From UBA5976 sp037137575 (GTDB taxonomy: Bacteria; Actinomycetota; Actinomycetes; S36-B12; UBA5976): DNA of 64,000 bases. Made by a program: the position numbers and the translations under genes. The stretch is from the NCBI GenBank assembly GCA_037137575.1, contig JBAXKB010000003.1, positions 1-64,000 of the forward strand, in the 5' to 3' direction. How positions within the stretch are numbered: the first letter of the stretch is position 1; each line of letters starts with the position of its first letter. This document shows positions 15,299-24,157 of this stretch, one piece after another. The notes under the pieces were generated by a model. That model saw nothing but the letters and a program-made list of their open reading frames with translations, made no database searches and was not told where the DNA came from.

Positions 15299-16948
15299 TT
15301 AAAGCGCTGGGTTAATCAAAGTGCGGGTCGTATTTGCGTAGAAGTCATTGCCTTTGTCGTCAATAATGACGAATGCTGGGAAATCAACAACGTCAATTTT
15401 CCATACGGCTTCCATGCCCAAATCTTCGAAATCAAGAACTTCAACTTTCGTGATATTTTCTTTGGCTAAAACAGCTGCTGGTCCACCGATTGACCCTAAG
15501 TAAAAGCCGCCGTACTCAGCACACGCTTTAGCCACAGCATCGCTGCGGTTACCTTTAGCCAACATAACTAGCGAGCCACCAAGTGCTTGGAATTTTTCGA
15601 CGTAACTGTCCATCCGCCCAGCAGTGGTTGGGCCAAATGAACCAGATGCATATCCAGCTGGTGTTTTTGCTGGACCGGCGTAATAAACCGCGTGATCTTT
15701 GAAATACTGCGGAAGTTCTTCGCCGCGCTCTAATTTCTCAAGAATCCGAGCATGGGCAATGTCTCGAGCAACAATCAATGATCCAGTTAGGGCAAGTCTT
15801 GTCTTAACTGGGCAAGCAGAAAGTTGGGCTCTGATCTGATCCATCGGCTGGTTCAAATCAATGGCTACAACGTCGTCATCCAAATGGGCATCAGTGACTT
15901 CTGGCAGGAAGCGAGCTGGATCATGATCGAGTTTCTCAATGTATGCGCCGGTGGCATCAATTCGAACAAGCGCTTGTCGATCTGCTGAGCAGGAAACAGC
16001 AATCGCAATTGGGCAAGATGCGCCATGACGCGGCAGACGAATTACGCGAACGTCATGACAGAAGTATTTGCCACCGAACTGAGCTCCGATTCCAAAGTCT
16101 TGAGTTAGTTTGAGAATCTCATCTTCTAATTCGGTATCGCGAAAGCCAACGCCAAGCTCGCCACCGGATGTAGCCATGCCATCTAGATAGCGAGTGCTGG
16201 CAAGTTTTGCGACCTTGAGTGCGTACTCAGCGCTGGTACCGCCAACCACAATTGCTAGGTGATATGGGGGACAAGCAGACGTACCAATCTGTCGTAATTT
16301 GTCCGACATAAATTCCATGAATTTTTTGGGATTTAGTACCGCTTTAGTTTCCTGAAAAAGAAAACTCTTGTTTGCACTGCCGCCACCTTTTGCGATGAAG
16401 AGCATTTCGTATGCATTCTCGTGGCCAGGTTTTGTATCGGCATATATTTCAATCTGCGCGGGCAAGTTGGAGCCAGTGTTTTTTTCTTCCCACATTGTCA
16501 CAGGCGACATTTGTGAATAACGCAGATTCAAAGATTCGTAAGCGTTGAAAATTCCGTGGCTCAGATGTTCTTCATCGCTACCCGTTGTTAAAACCTGGGT
16601 TCCGCGCTTTGCTGAAACAATTGCAGTTCCAGTGTCCTGACACATTGGCAAAACGCCGCCAGCTGAAATGTTTGCGTTCTTCAATAGGTCTAATGCCACA
16701 AAGCGATCGTTACTTGAGGCATTTGGGTCGTCAATAATTGCTCGAAGTTGTTCCAAGTGGCTAGTGCGCAGATAGTGAGAAATATCATGGATTGCTGCAT
16801 ACGCCACTTTTTGTAGCGTCTCTGGAGAAATCGTTAGAAAAGTTCGATCTCCTAGGGTTTCAGTCGTTATCCCATCAGCGGTGATCAGCCTAAATTCAGG
16901 AACAGGCGTGTCGGCGGACAACATATCTGCATATCGAAATTCGACCAT
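15299..16948 (-). CDS. fumA: Class I fumarate hydratase (iron-sulfur)
   Basis: Hydrates fumarate to malate in the TCA cycle using a [4Fe-4S] cluster. It has 549 residues, the long single-chain class I form with alpha and beta regions fused. Candidate cluster cysteines are in LPMCQDTGTAIV, GTSACPPYHLA and GASCPIAIAVSCS. The beta region carries FGPTTAGRMDSYVEKF and KGNRSDAV. The ATG at 16948 is preceded by TAGGCT with a six-base gap, a leaderless arrangement. It follows succinate dehydrogenase (1-4 kb) in the pathway, and citrate synthase is also in the window. Class I fumarases are oxygen-sensitive as a rule. Confidence 0.94.
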   Translation of the reverse strand: MVEFRYADMLSADTPVPEFRLITADGITTETLGDRTFLTISPETLQKVAYAAIHDISHYLRTSHLEQLRAIIDDPNASSNDRFVALDLLKNANISAGGVLPMCQDTGTAIVSAKRGTQVLTTGSDEEHLSHGIFNAYESLNLRYSQMSPVTMWEEKNTGSNLPAQIEIYADTKPGHENAYEMLFIAKGGGSANKSFLFQETKAVLNPKKFMEFMSDKLRQIGTSACPPYHLAIVVGGTSAEYALKVAKLASTRYLDGMATSGGELGVGFRDTELEDEILKLTQDFGIGAQFGGKYFCHDVRVIRLPRHGASCPIAIAVSCSADRQALVRIDATGAYIEKLDHDPARFLPEVTDAHLDDDVVAIDLNQPMDQIRAQLSACPVKTRLALTGSLIVARDIAHARILEKLERGEELPQYFKDHAVYYAGPAKTPAGYASGSFGPTTAGRMDSYVEKFQALGGSLVMLAKGNRSDAVAKACAEYGGFYLGSIGGPAAVLAKENITKVEVLDFEDLGMEAVWKIDVVDFPAFVIIDDKGNDFYANTTRTLINPAL

Positions 16949-16954
16949 GGCTCC

Positions 16955-16960
16955 AGCCTA
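16955..16960 (-). promoter_or_regulatory. -10 element of leaderless fum promoter
   Basis: On the minus strand TAGGCT lies six bases before the fum ATG at 16948. Confidence 0.55.
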
Positions 16961-17039
16961 CGCCTGATGCTTTGCAATAGTTATCTATCTCGATGCATCC
17001 GGCCACGCAGACCCTGACTAAACAAGGCAAGATAAGTAC

Positions 17040-17597
17040 ATGGCTAAAAAACGCGGGCGCGAAACAGCGCGCGACATGATATTTAGCATGGGCGCGGTTT
17101 TACTTACAGTTTTAATAATCATGGGCATCACATACCGCTCGCACGCCCAGAAAATGCCCACAGCTAACTTTGAGCAAGCGCGCTCTGTTGCCGTGGGACA
17201 AGGGTCCTGGCCAATTCTGGTGCCAGGTAACACCGACAGCGGAACGCCTTCTGGTTACCAATTGACGCAGGCTCGTTTTGAGGCAGAAAGTTATGGCAAG
17301 CAGGGGGATAGCCGTTGGTACTTGGGGTACAAAACTTCCGAAGGTAATTACGTTTCTTTGTGGCAAAGTGACGGCAACCAAAAGAAAATAATTGCTGCCG
17401 TATCAAATAACGGAACCTGTTCTGGCGAAATGAAAATCGCTGGTCAAATTTGGCAGATGTGTGCGCAGAAGAAGCCGCTTTCTCGAGTTTTGTATCGTTC
17501 ATTTGGGCTAAACACTGCATTTGTATCGGGCACCGCAACCTTTGCGGAGTTAGCAAAATTTGTTGCGGGATTAGTTCCAGTCACTAAAGGTTCGTGA
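17040..17597 (+). CDS. DUF4245-type membrane-anchored protein
   Basis: Protein of 185 residues with one N-terminal hydrophobic helix (about 15-34), so probably anchored with its body outside the membrane. The outer part matches the layout I know for actinobacterial DUF4245 proteins: an early PILVPG segment, SRWYLGYKTSEGNYVSLWQ in the middle and two Cys in GTCSGEMKIAGQIWQMCA. Function is unknown. Location next to fumarase and before xseB is typical (compare Rv1100, from memory). The start at 17040 follows AGATAAGTAC; no clear ribosome-binding site is seen. The 3' end overlaps the region that holds the xseB promoter. Confidence 0.8.
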   Translation: MAKKRGRETARDMIFSMGAVLLTVLIIMGITYRSHAQKMPTANFEQARSVAVGQGSWPILVPGNTDSGTPSGYQLTQARFEAESYGKQGDSRWYLGYKTSEGNYVSLWQSDGNQKKIIAAVSNNGTCSGEMKIAGQIWQMCAQKKPLSRVLYRSFGLNTAFVSGTATFAELAKFVAGLVPVTKGS

Positions 17598-17608
17598 CAC
17601 CAACGCAC

Positions 17609-17614
17609 TACGAT
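17609..17614 (+). promoter_or_regulatory. -10 element of leaderless xseB promoter
   Basis: TACGAT lies six bases before the ATG at 17621. It supports that ATG over the in-frame GTG at 17594. Confidence 0.6.
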
Positions 17615-17620
17615 GTGGGT

Positions 17621-17833
17621 ATGGCTGAAGATTTTTCAAACTTGTCCTACGAACAGGCAAAGGCGCAACTTGATGAGGTTGTAGCCCAAATCGAAAATAA
17701 AGATTTACCACTTGATGACATGGTCACGTTGTGGGAACAGGGTGAAAAATTAGCCGCCGTTTGCGAGAAACACCTAAGTAGTGCTCGCGAACGCCTAGCT
17801 GCGCTGCGTCCCCAAACTGATGCAAATCAGTAA
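17621..17833 (+). CDS. xseB: Exodeoxyribonuclease VII small subunit
   Basis: Small subunit of exonuclease VII, which degrades single-stranded DNA; several XseB chains bind each XseA. From the ATG at 17621 it is 70 residues, the usual size. The family core LSYEQAKAQLDEVVAQIENKD and LDDMVTLWEQGEKLA is clear. The TACGAT -10 element six bases before this ATG argues against the upstream GTG at 17594. It converges on xseA with 21 bases between stops, so the two subunits are transcribed from opposite strands. That is unusual compared with the common xseA-xseB operon. Confidence 0.92.
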   Translation: MAEDFSNLSYEQAKAQLDEVVAQIENKDLPLDDMVTLWEQGEKLAAVCEKHLSSARERLAALRPQTDANQ

Positions 17834-17854
17834 GAACGAATATGTGCAGAAATT

Positions 17855-19075
17855 TTAGTTACTGGGTTGTACGGTAATTTCACCATCCGCAAGGCGAATT
17901 TTTAGTAAGTCTCCAGATTTAACTTGGCTAACTGCCTTAACGACATTTTGATTTGCATCTCGCACAATCGCGTAACCACGCTCAAGTGTTCCTTGCGGGG
18001 ATAGTGCTCGAAGAGTCGCTTGAATGCCACGAATTTCTGCACCACCAAGTTGAATGCGATTTGAGGCTTTGGAGTGTAATTGTTCCCGCAGTGCTGAGTT
18101 TGAACTTAGTCGCTGATCAATTAGCACACTCGGATTAGCCAGTGCTGGTTTCGCCCGCAAGGTTGCTAACTCTTGTCCACGCCTTGCGATGGTTGTTGTT
18201 ACCAAAGCAAATGATTGGCTGCGTAATGCATTGATGTAGGCCAGTTCTTCTAATACGTCGGGAACAATTTTGTTCGCTGCATCGGTCGGTGTTGAAGCAC
18301 GATAGTCGGCAACATAATCCACCAGCGGTCTATCTTCTTCGTGCCCGATGGCAACCACTATTGGGGTTAGCGCATTTGAAATGATGCGGATCAAAGATTC
18401 ATCACTAAAGGGCAGAAGGTCTTCGAAACTGCCACCACCCCGAGCAATAACAATCACATCGATGTCGTTGATTGCATCTAGCTCGGTTATGGCGTCACTA
18501 ACTTCTCGAACTGCGGTTGCCCCTTGTACTTTTACTTCACGAACCTCAAACTCAGCATCGGGCCAGCGACGACGAGCATTTTCAATTACGTCGTGTTTAG
18601 CATCGCTGTTCTTTCCGCAAACTAAACCAATGCGACGCGGTAAAAATGGAATAGGTTTCTTGCGTTCAGGTGCGAACAGACCTTCGGCCGCCAAAGTATC
18701 GCGTAGTGCAACAAGTCGAGCCATAAGCTCGCCCAATCCGACAACGCGAATTTGCAGAACTTTGAATTGCAAGGTGCCCTTGTTTTTCCACCAGTCAGCT
18801 TTAACTTGGGCAATAACGCGCGAACCTTGTTCAATTGCCGGGGTAACTTGAAGTGTTGAGCGCTCCCACGTGAAAAGTTTGACTGTTGCATCGCTATCAA
18901 CATCGCGCAGGTTCACGAAGGAGAGCCCACCCCGCATGTTGATTTCAGCTACTTGCCCCTCAACCCAGACGTCGCCCAGTCGGGCAATGTAATCACCCAT
19001 CATTTGACTCAGTCCAGAAACCGGAACAGGGGCATCTGGGCCCTTGCCAGGCATAACAGGATCTACAACACTCAC
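17855..19075 (-). CDS. xseA: Exodeoxyribonuclease VII large subunit
   Basis: Catalytic subunit of exonuclease VII. It has 406 residues. The N-terminal OB-fold covers about 15-115 (VWVEGQVAEINMRG, then TLQFKVLQIRVVGLGEL). The nuclease domain carries RIGLVCGKNSDAKHDV, VIVIARGGGSFEDLLPFSDE and VVAIGHEEDRPLVDYVAD. A coiled-coil-like region leads to the C-terminal GTLERGYAIVRD. The GTG at 19075 fits the family N-terminus; no clear ribosome-binding site or -10 hexamer at the standard spacing is seen. It is divergent from ispH, with 54 bases between starts. Confidence 0.94.
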   Translation of the reverse strand: MSVVDPVMPGKGPDAPVPVSGLSQMMGDYIARLGDVWVEGQVAEINMRGGLSFVNLRDVDSDATVKLFTWERSTLQVTPAIEQGSRVIAQVKADWWKNKGTLQFKVLQIRVVGLGELMARLVALRDTLAAEGLFAPERKKPIPFLPRRIGLVCGKNSDAKHDVIENARRRWPDAEFEVREVKVQGATAVREVSDAITELDAINDIDVIVIARGGGSFEDLLPFSDESLIRIISNALTPIVVAIGHEEDRPLVDYVADYRASTPTDAANKIVPDVLEELAYINALRSQSFALVTTTIARRGQELATLRAKPALANPSVLIDQRLSSNSALREQLHSKASNRIQLGGAEIRGIQATLRALSPQGTLERGYAIVRDANQNVVKAVSQVKSGDLLKIRLADGEITVQPSN

Positions 19076-19117
19076 ACGCTCTATTCTGCCGTGCGAGCAT
19101 GACTTTCGTGGGTGGCT

Positions 19118-19123
19118 TACGAT
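19118..19123 (+). promoter_or_regulatory. -10 element of leaderless ispH promoter
   Basis: TACGAT lies six bases before the GTG at 19130 and selects it over the in-frame GTG at 19112. Confidence 0.6.
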
Positions 19124-19129
19124 AGAGGC

Positions 19130-20083
19130 GTGAGTGGAAAAGTTTTATTAGCAAAGCCTCGTGGGTATTGTGCTGGTGTTGATCGCGCAGTTGAAACTGT
19201 GAAACATGCCCTAGAGCTTTATGGCGCACCGATATACGTGCGTAAGCAGATTGTGCACAACAAGCATGTTGTAACCGCGCTTGAAGAACGTGGCGCAATT
19301 TTTGTCGATGAAACTGACGAAATTCCTGAAGGTGCCACAGTTGTATTCAGCGCACATGGGGTAGCACCGAGCGTTCATGAAGAGGCTCAGACTAGAAATC
19401 TGAAAACTATCGACGCCACCTGCCCACTTGTCACTAAAGTGCACGCTGAAGCCCGTCGTTTTGCCAGTGACGATTACCAGATTCTTTTGATCGGCCACGA
19501 AAATCACGAAGAAGTTGAAGGCACAATGGGTGAAGCAATTGGCAACATCACGTTGGTTGATGGCTTGGAACAAGTTGAAACAGTGCAAATAGATCCCAAT
19601 CGCCCAGTTGCCTGGCTTTCACAAACCACACTTTCGGTAGATGAAACTTTGACTGCCGTTGCTCGATTGCGCGAACGCTTTCCCCAGTTAATTGATCCAC
19701 CGAGTGACGACATTTGTTATGCAACCCAAAACCGTCAGTGGGCAGTTAAAGAAATCGCTGCGCGCTGCGAATTAATGCTCGTGGTTGGTTCGGCAAATTC
19801 ATCGAACACTGTGCGACTCGTTGATGTGGCTTTAGAAAGCGGAAGTCAGTTCGCCTACCGCATTGACTTTGCAAGTGAAATTGACGAGCACTGGCTTGAC
19901 GGTATCTCGACCGTTGGGGTAACCAGTGGGGCGTCAGTTCCAGAGTTACTCGTTGATGATGTGCTTGCCTGGTTAGCACAACGTGGTTTCGCAGACATCG
20001 AGGAGATTACAACAGCTGATGAGCATTTGTTGTTTGCTTTGCCACCTGAACTTCGTCGCGATATGAAAGCTGCAAAAAACTAA
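19130..20083 (+). CDS. ispH: 4-hydroxy-3-methylbut-2-enyl diphosphate reductase
   Basis: Last enzyme of the MEP isoprenoid pathway, making IPP and DMAPP with a [4Fe-4S] cluster. It has 317 residues from the GTG at 19130. Cluster cysteines are in PRGYCAGVDRA, IDATCPLV and SDDICYATQNRQ. Other motifs are YVRKQIVHNKHVV, the catalytic-glutamate segment IGHENHEEVEGTMGEA, and the C-terminal GVTSGASVPE. The TACGAT -10 element six bases upstream of GTG 19130 sets the start. It overlaps the convergent membrane-protein gene by four bases. Its products are substrates for the cis-prenyltransferase encoded at 13054-13830. Confidence 0.96.
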   Translation: MSGKVLLAKPRGYCAGVDRAVETVKHALELYGAPIYVRKQIVHNKHVVTALEERGAIFVDETDEIPEGATVVFSAHGVAPSVHEEAQTRNLKTIDATCPLVTKVHAEARRFASDDYQILLIGHENHEEVEGTMGEAIGNITLVDGLEQVETVQIDPNRPVAWLSQTTLSVDETLTAVARLRERFPQLIDPPSDDICYATQNRQWAVKEIAARCELMLVVGSANSSNTVRLVDVALESGSQFAYRIDFASEIDEHWLDGISTVGVTSGASVPELLVDDVLAWLAQRGFADIEEITTADEHLLFALPPELRRDMKAAKN

Positions 20084-20487
20084 ACAGTACGACCGCGGAA
20101 ATAGTGAATAACGACCGCTAACACTGTTGCTGCGAGTAGCCACAAAAAGTGTGAGCCTAGACCGTAAACCAACAGAAATACCTGCTGCACTTTCCAGGAT
20201 CCGCCATTATTTGTAGCGAACTGACCAACGCTTATAACTGCGATAAACCAAGCAATCGCAGGGGCCCAAAATGTTGAAACAAAATCGCTGGGACGAACTC
20301 TTAATGAGACCGCAATTGTGGCACTTACCAAACCTAGATCAGCAAGAATTCCGATGCTGTGATTAAAAGCGATATTGCAAGCCATCGTAAAGGCAACAAT
20401 GATTGTGCAAAGGCCAATTACCGCTGCGTATTTAAGACCTTCGCCTGATATCGGACGATCTGTTGCAGTTACTTGTTCGCTTGCCAT
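20080..20487 (-). CDS. Four-helix membrane protein, DUF6542-like
   Basis: Integral membrane protein of 135 residues with hydrophobic helices at about 20-40, 44-60, 72-90 and 105-127. I do not recognise catalytic motifs. Small four-helix proteins labelled DUF6542 sit between ispH and ychF in other actinobacteria, so this is the likely family, but the call rests mostly on position. The second ATG (20487) is preferred over the one at 20493 because TAGCGT sits exactly six bases before it. The end overlaps ispH by four bases and the start faces ychF. Confidence 0.7.
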   Translation of the reverse strand: MASEQVTATDRPISGEGLKYAAVIGLCTIIVAFTMACNIAFNHSIGILADLGLVSATIAVSLRVRPSDFVSTFWAPAIAWFIAVISVGQFATNNGGSWKVQQVFLLVYGLGSHFLWLLAATVLAVVIHYFRGRTV

Positions 20488-20493
20488 ACTCAT

Positions 20494-20499
20494 ACGCTA
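20494..20499 (-). promoter_or_regulatory. -10 element of leaderless DUF6542-like gene promoter
   Basis: On the minus strand TAGCGT lies six bases before the ATG at 20487. Confidence 0.5.
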
Positions 20500-20549
20500 G
20501 TGCCTAGCCGAGATAGATAGTGCAAGGCCAAGATAAGCCAGCAGACAGG

Positions 20550-20555
20550 TACGCT
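20550..20555 (+). promoter_or_regulatory. -10 element of leaderless ychF promoter
   Basis: TACGCT lies seven bases before the ATG at 20563 and supports it over the in-frame GTG at 20557. Confidence 0.55.
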
Positions 20556-20562
20556 TGTGGCT

Positions 20563-21636
20563 ATGGCATTAACAATTGGCATCGTCGGCTTACCAAACGT
20601 TGGAAAATCAACATTATTCAACGCCCTTACGCGTAATAATGTCTTGGCCGCCAACTATCCGTTTGCAACCATTGAGCCCAACACTGGGGTAGTGGCCGTG
20701 CCGGATGTTCGATTGAAAGTTTTGGCCGAAATTTTTAGTTCTCAAGAGATTTTGCCAGCCACGGTTACGTTTGTTGATATTGCCGGAATCGTGCGCGGAG
20801 CGAGCGAAGGTGAAGGCTTAGGAAATAAGTTCCTGGCAAACATTCGGGAATCAGATGCAATTTGTCAGGTAATTCGCGCATTCTCTGATCCCGATGTTGT
20901 CCATGTCGATGGAAAAGTGTCACCTGTCGACGACATCGAGACTATTAACACTGAACTCATTCTGGCGGACATGCAAACTTTGGAAAAGGCAATTCCACGT
21001 CTTACTAAAGAGGCGAAGCAGGACAAGAGTCGAGCCGCAGTTCTTGAAGCAGCCGAGCAGGCCACCCTGATCTTGAATTCGGGCCAGACTGTGTTCGCCT
21101 CGGGAATGGATTCTGCGCCTATCCGTGAACTTTTCTTGTTAACTGCAAAACCATTCTTGTACGTATTTAACTTGGATGATGAAGAGATGCTAGATGATGA
21201 ATTGAAGGCATCGCTTTCTGCGTTGATTGCTCCGGCTGAAGCAGTTTTCTTAAATGCAAAACTGGAAGCAGACTTAACTGAACTTGATGAAGCTGAGGCG
21301 CTTGAGTTACTCCAAACCGTTGGTCAAAATGAAAGTGGCATAGCTGTGCTATCTCGCGTGGGCTTTGACACCCTTGGCCTACAGACTTATTTAACAGCTG
21401 GCCCTAAGGAAGCACGAGCCTGGACAATTCGCCGTGGAGCAACTGCGCCAGAAGCCGCGGGCGTAATTCACACTGATTTTCAAAAGGGATTCATCAAGGC
21501 TGAAATCGTTGGATTCGCTGATTTAGTTGAATCGGGATCAGTTGCTGAAGCCAAATCCAAGGGCAAAGTTCGCATGGAAGGCAAGGAATATGTGATGGCG
21601 GACGGAGATGTTGTCGAATTCCGATTTAATGTGTGA
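20563..21636 (+). CDS. ychF: Ribosome-binding ATPase YchF/OLA1 family
   Basis: Obg-related P-loop NTPase that prefers ATP, binds ribosomes and takes part in stress responses. It has 357 residues. The P-loop GLPNVGKSTLFNALT, switch region YPFATIEPNTGVV, TFVDIAGIVRGASEGEGLGNKF and the C-terminal TGS domain (LQTYLTAGPKEARAWTIRRG to VVEFRFNV) are all present. The ATG at 20563 gives the canonical N-terminus MALTIGIVGLPNVG and has a TACGCT -10 element seven bases before it. The GNAT gene follows closely and may be co-transcribed. Confidence 0.96.
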   Translation: MALTIGIVGLPNVGKSTLFNALTRNNVLAANYPFATIEPNTGVVAVPDVRLKVLAEIFSSQEILPATVTFVDIAGIVRGASEGEGLGNKFLANIRESDAICQVIRAFSDPDVVHVDGKVSPVDDIETINTELILADMQTLEKAIPRLTKEAKQDKSRAAVLEAAEQATLILNSGQTVFASGMDSAPIRELFLLTAKPFLYVFNLDDEEMLDDELKASLSALIAPAEAVFLNAKLEADLTELDEAEALELLQTVGQNESGIAVLSRVGFDTLGLQTYLTAGPKEARAWTIRRGATAPEAAGVIHTDFQKGFIKAEIVGFADLVESGSVAEAKSKGKVRMEGKEYVMADGDVVEFRFNV

Positions 21637-21659
21637 AATTTTTTGGTATACCTAAGTCT

Positions 21660-22205
21660 GTGACTACGATGATCAGACATGCTGACATGAGCGATGCGAT
21701 TGCTATGCAGCAACTTATCGCGCAAGCATTTCCGCTAGCTTGTCCACCGCAGACAGCAAAAGATGACATCGAGATTCATTTAGCCAATCAGTGTTCGTCA
21801 GAGATTTTTAAAAGCTACATCGCAAATGATAAGACCGCAGTGATAGTGGCGTGCGACGGTTCCAATTTGTTAGGTTTCGCGATCTTGATTTTTGCGGAAA
21901 CCACTAGTGCCAGAGTCGCACAAGCGCTCACCTCTGTTAGTGAAACAGTCGAGTTGAGTAAGTTCTACGTCAGCCCGTCCCAGCATGGCCAGGGCATTGC
22001 CCAAAAGTTGATGCATCGTTGTTTTGAATTGGTCAATGAACTCGGCTGGTCTGCGCTTTGGCTAAATGTGAATCAACAGAACGAACGAGCGAACCGTTTC
22101 TACGAAAAAATGGGATTTACCATCGTCGGCGAATGTGATTTTCTTTTGGGTAGCAGCATTCAAAAAGATTTTATTCGGGAGCGCTTTTTTACTGTTGCCA
22201 CATAA
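21660..22205 (+). CDS. GNAT-family N-acetyltransferase
   Basis: Acetyl-CoA-dependent acetyltransferase of unknown substrate. From the GTG at 21660 it is 181 residues. The fold is shown by IRHADMSDAIAMQQLIAQAF at the start, the strand before the acetyl-CoA site ELSKFYVSPSQHGQGIAQKL (motif A, with QHGQGIA as pyrophosphate loop), and the late NERANRFYEKMGF motif. Start choice is uncertain: a GTG at 21633 overlaps the ychF stop, GTG 21660 has TATACC at 21647-21652 seven bases upstream, and ATG 21669 gives the typical family beginning MIRHAD. Confidence 0.85.
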   Translation: MTTMIRHADMSDAIAMQQLIAQAFPLACPPQTAKDDIEIHLANQCSSEIFKSYIANDKTAVIVACDGSNLLGFAILIFAETTSARVAQALTSVSETVELSKFYVSPSQHGQGIAQKLMHRCFELVNELGWSALWLNVNQQNERANRFYEKMGFTIVGECDFLLGSSIQKDFIRERFFTVAT

Positions 22206-22269
22206 CCTCACGCTTTTTAGTGTTTATTGGGTATATTTGCTTCGGTTATTGGTATTGGCATAAATGAAA

Positions 22270-22275
22270 TAGAGT
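22270..22275 (+). promoter_or_regulatory. -10 element of leaderless typA promoter
   Basis: TAGAGT lies seven bases before the GTG at 22283. No ribosome-binding site is seen. Confidence 0.5.
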
Positions 22276-22282
22276 TGGGACA

Positions 22283-24157
22283 GTGACCCAATTAGTTTCT
22301 CGCTCAGACCTTCGTAACGTAGCTATCATCGCCCACGTTGACCACGGTAAAACCACTCTTGTTGATGCCATGCTTTGGCAATCAGGCGCGTTTTCCGCTC
22401 ATCAAGATGTGAATGATCGCGTAATGGATTCCATGGATCTAGAGCGGGAAAAAGGCATCACCATCTTGGCCAAAAATACGGCCGTTCGCTACGTCGGACC
22501 GGCTTCTCCTGATGGCGCAACCTTAAACATCATTGATACCCCTGGGCACGCGGACTTCGGTGGCGAAGTTGAGCGTGGCTTGGAAATGGTCGATGGCGTG
22601 CTGCTTTTGGTTGATGCCAGTGAAGGGCCCCTCCCGCAAACCCGTTTCGTATTGCGTAAAGCGTTGGCTAAGAAACTTCCAGTCGTGCTGGTGATCAACA
22701 AAGTAGACCGTAGTGATGCGCGTATTGAAGAAGTTGTCAACGAAACATACGAATTATTCTTTGATCTTGATGCCACTGAAGAGCAGATCAATTTCCCAAT
22801 CGTTTATGCGTCAGCAAAAGCTGGTCGCGCATCATTAACCCGTCCAGTAGACGGCGGGATGCCAGATGAAGCAGATCTTGAGCCGCTGTTTCGTACTTTA
22901 ATTGAAACAGTGCCAGCTCCGGTTTATGATCCAGAAGCCCCTCTGCAGGCGCACGTAACTAACCTTGATTCATCTCCTTACCTTGGTCGCTTGGCAATTT
23001 GTCGCGTACGCAATGGAACTATCAAAAAAGGTCAACCGGTTGCTTGGTGTAAATCTGACGGTTCAATTGAACGCGTAAAGGTTGTCGAACTTTTGATGAC
23101 CGAAGCGCTCACTCGCGTTTCTGCAGAATCTGCTGGCCCGGGCGACATCATCGCAGTAGCTGGTATGGAGAACATCACCATCGGCGAAACTTTGGCCGAT
23201 CCTGATAATCCAATTGCACTTCCAGTATTCACAGTTGACGAACCATCTATCTCTATGACTATCGGTATTAATACCTCGCCACTTGCGGGTGAAACTGGTA
23301 GTAAAGTGACAGCACGTTTATTGAAAACCCGCTTGGATGCTGAACTTATTGGCAATGTTTCTTTGCGAGTACTCGACACTGAACGACCTGATACTTGGGA
23401 AGTCCAGGGTCGTGGGGAACTACAGCTTGCTGTTCTTGTTGAGTTGATGCGTCGTGAGAAATACGAACTTACTGTTGGTAAACCACAGGTTGTTACCCGT
23501 GAAATTAACGGCAAGCGCCACGAACCAGTTGAACGCCTGACTATCGATGTGCCTGAAGACTACGTTGGTGTGGTCACACAGTTACTCGGTCTTCGTAAAG
23601 GTCGCCTGGAGCAAATGGTTAACCATGGCACCGGCTGGGTGCGGATGGAATATTTAGTTCCAGCTCGTAGCCTTATCGGATTCCGTACCGAATTCTTGAC
23701 TGAAACTCGCGGAACTGGATTACTCCATCACGTGTTTGAAAAGTACGAGCCATGGTTTGGTGAATTACGTACGCGTCCGAATGGCTCTTTGGTATCTGAT
23801 CGCCGCGGCGCAGTTACTGCTTATGCATGCTTTGGCATCCAAGAACGTGGAACTCTATTTGTCACGCCAACAACTGAAGTTTACGAAGGCATGATCATTG
23901 GCGAAAATGCTCGTTCGGAAGACATGGACGTCAATGTTGTTCGCGAAAAGAAACTAACCAACGTTCGCTCGGCAACTGGCGATGAACTTGAGCGTTTGAT
24001 TCCAGCCAAGCAGTTAAGCCTGGAGCAAGCACTTGAGTTCTGTCGTGAAGACGAATGTGTTGAAGTTACTCCTAGTTTTGTGCGTATCCGTAAAGTACTT
24101 TTGACAAAGACTGACCGTGATCGGGCCCGAGCGAAAGCCAAGACGCACAATTCGTGA
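22283..24157 (+). CDS. typA: Translational GTPase TypA/BipA
   Basis: Ribosome-associated GTPase of the EF-G family, involved in 50S assembly and stress adaptation. It has 624 residues. G motifs are AHVDHGKTTL, the switch segment DLEREKGITI, DTPGHADFGGEVER and VINKVDR. EF-G-like domains II, III and V follow, then the TypA-specific C-terminal domain starting near RGTLFVTPTTEVYEGM. The GTG at 22283 is preceded by TAGAGT with a seven-base gap. The stop overlaps the GTG of the next gene by four bases (GTGA), so the first solute-binding protein may be co-translated, as with lpqW after typA in Mycobacterium (from memory). Confidence 0.96.
   Translation: MTQLVSRSDLRNVAIIAHVDHGKTTLVDAMLWQSGAFSAHQDVNDRVMDSMDLEREKGITILAKNTAVRYVGPASPDGATLNIIDTPGHADFGGEVERGLEMVDGVLLLVDASEGPLPQTRFVLRKALAKKLPVVLVINKVDRSDARIEEVVNETYELFFDLDATEEQINFPIVYASAKAGRASLTRPVDGGMPDEADLEPLFRTLIETVPAPVYDPEAPLQAHVTNLDSSPYLGRLAICRVRNGTIKKGQPVAWCKSDGSIERVKVVELLMTEALTRVSAESAGPGDIIAVAGMENITIGETLADPDNPIALPVFTVDEPSISMTIGINTSPLAGETGSKVTARLLKTRLDAELIGNVSLRVLDTERPDTWEVQGRGELQLAVLVELMRREKYELTVGKPQVVTREINGKRHEPVERLTIDVPEDYVGVVTQLLGLRKGRLEQMVNHGTGWVRMEYLVPARSLIGFRTEFLTETRGTGLLHHVFEKYEPWFGELRTRPNGSLVSDRRGAVTAYACFGIQERGTLFVTPTTEVYEGMIIGENARSEDMDVNVVREKKLTNVRSATGDELERLIPAKQLSLEQALEFCREDECVEVTPSFVRIRKVLLTKTDRDRARAKAKTHNS

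Noticed and set aside
23032..23514. 160-codon minus-strand frame inside typA
   Set aside because: Antisense to conserved GTPase domains, Ser/Thr-rich composition typical of a shadow, no start signal.
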